Shown here: piece by piece, positions 5,738 to 5,878 of the stretch
How positions within the stretch are numbered: the stretch's first letter is position 1
Layout: every line of letters begins with the position of its first letter
Assembly (NCBI GenBank): GCA_031271065.1
Contig: JAISWP010000109.1
Span: forward strand, 1 to 5,878
Length of the DNA stretch: 5,878 nucleotides
Source of the DNA: Synergistaceae bacterium
GTDB lineage: Bacteria > Synergistota > Synergistia > Synergistales > Synergistaceae
Direction of reading: 5' to 3'
Notes under the pieces: generated by a model
What the model was told of the DNA's origin: nothing
What the model saw: the letters and a program-made list of their open reading frames with translations, nothing else
Database searches by the model: none
Translations under genes and position numbers: made by a program

Positions 5738-5878
5738 TTACTTTAATCTCCAAATAAGAATAAGTAGGGGAGACAGAATTTCTCCCAATGCGGTGGGAGC
5801 AATACCCGGCAAAACGTCCACACACAACTGTATTGCAAATTTCAATGACATAACTGAAGAAAACAAACTGAGGAAAGG
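5738..5878 (-). CDS. Possible C-terminal end of an unidentified hydrophobic protein, cut by right edge
   Basis: On the minus strand a frame is open from the window edge to TAA 5740-5738, giving 46 codons with an internal ATG at 5851-5849. The translation is hydrophobic, with stretches such as FAIQLCVDVLPGIAP and ILSPLLILIWRLK at the end. This would suit the last membrane segment and short cytoplasmic tail of a membrane protein. A strong terminator follows 84 nt later on the same strand, which supports a real transcript. Against it, another minus-strand frame is also open over most of this stretch, 46 codons is short enough to occur by chance, and the composition (about 41% GC by hand count) is lower than in the neighbours. 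I do not recognise a family. Confidence 0.3.
   Translation of the reverse strand, partial: PFLSLFSSVMSLKFAIQLCVDVLPGIAPTALGEILSPLLILIWRLK
5768..5799. other. Mutually exclusive short hairpins
   Basis: GGGAGA (5768-5773) can pair with TCTCCC (5781-5786), which can instead pair through CTCCC with GGGAG (5795-5799). The three-part arrangement resembles alternative RNA folds, but the stems are only 5-6 bp and no downstream U-tract or gene makes regulatory sense of it here. Confidence 0.25.

Noticed and set aside
5615..5746. 43-codon plus-strand ORF starting at GTG
   Set aside because: It has no Shine-Dalgarno and its 5' part is the hairpin and A-run of a strong minus-strand terminator. Kept only as an option in the right-edge finding.
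5741..5878. Riboswitch, T-box, 6S, SRP or tmRNA gene
   Set aside because: I compared the short hairpins and conserved cores I know for these RNAs with both strands and found no match.
1..5878. CRISPR array, insertion sequence, tRNA or rRNA
   Set aside because: I saw no spaced direct repeats, transposase motifs, terminal inverted repeats, tRNA cloverleaf or rRNA core on either strand.

Overview
The window holds five recognisable protein genes, one of them cut by the left edge, plus a poorly understood stretch at the right edge. It looks like chromosomal DNA from a moderately GC-rich bacterium. Frequent ATA (Ile) and AGG/AGA (Arg) codons alongside GC-ending codons, strong purine-rich Shine-Dalgarno sequences and this gene assortment suggest a Synergistota-like anaerobe. 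That placement is inferred from style, not from a marker gene, and is tentative.

Left block, plus strand: the C-terminal half of purD (1-669) overlaps purE (666-1184) by an ATGA junction. These enzymes make GAR and carboxylate AIR in de novo purine synthesis and are translationally coupled. Directly after the purE stop lies a near-consensus promoter with an extended -10 (TGTTATAAT). It drives a separate gene, 1261-1920, for a secreted FecR-domain protein. A large GC-rich hairpin (1937-1973) follows and also closes the convergent minus-strand unit.

Central and right block, minus strand, reading right to left: a promoter embedded in the U-tract of an upstream terminator leads into glgB (5546-3603), the glycogen branching enzyme with all GH13 catalytic residues. 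After a 50-nt gap comes a compact 524-residue Ski2-like DExH helicase (3552-1978). The two are probably co-transcribed. A tandem TATAAT in the gap could give the helicase some independent expression. No functional link between glycogen branching and the helicase is evident from sequence.

Right edge (5547-5878): the glgB leader and promoter, a strong minus-strand intrinsic terminator (5621-5653), an unassigned GC-rich spacer, and a more AT-rich tract. That tract contains the possible C-terminal end of a hydrophobic minus-strand protein running off the window.

Most of the window is housekeeping metabolism. The points most worth checking are the PurE active-site signature (an Ala where class I enzymes have a His), the small Ski2-like helicase with a possible CTG start, the inverted repeat around the FecR-gene promoter, and the identity of the right-edge segment. 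I found no convincing evidence of an undescribed multi-gene system.
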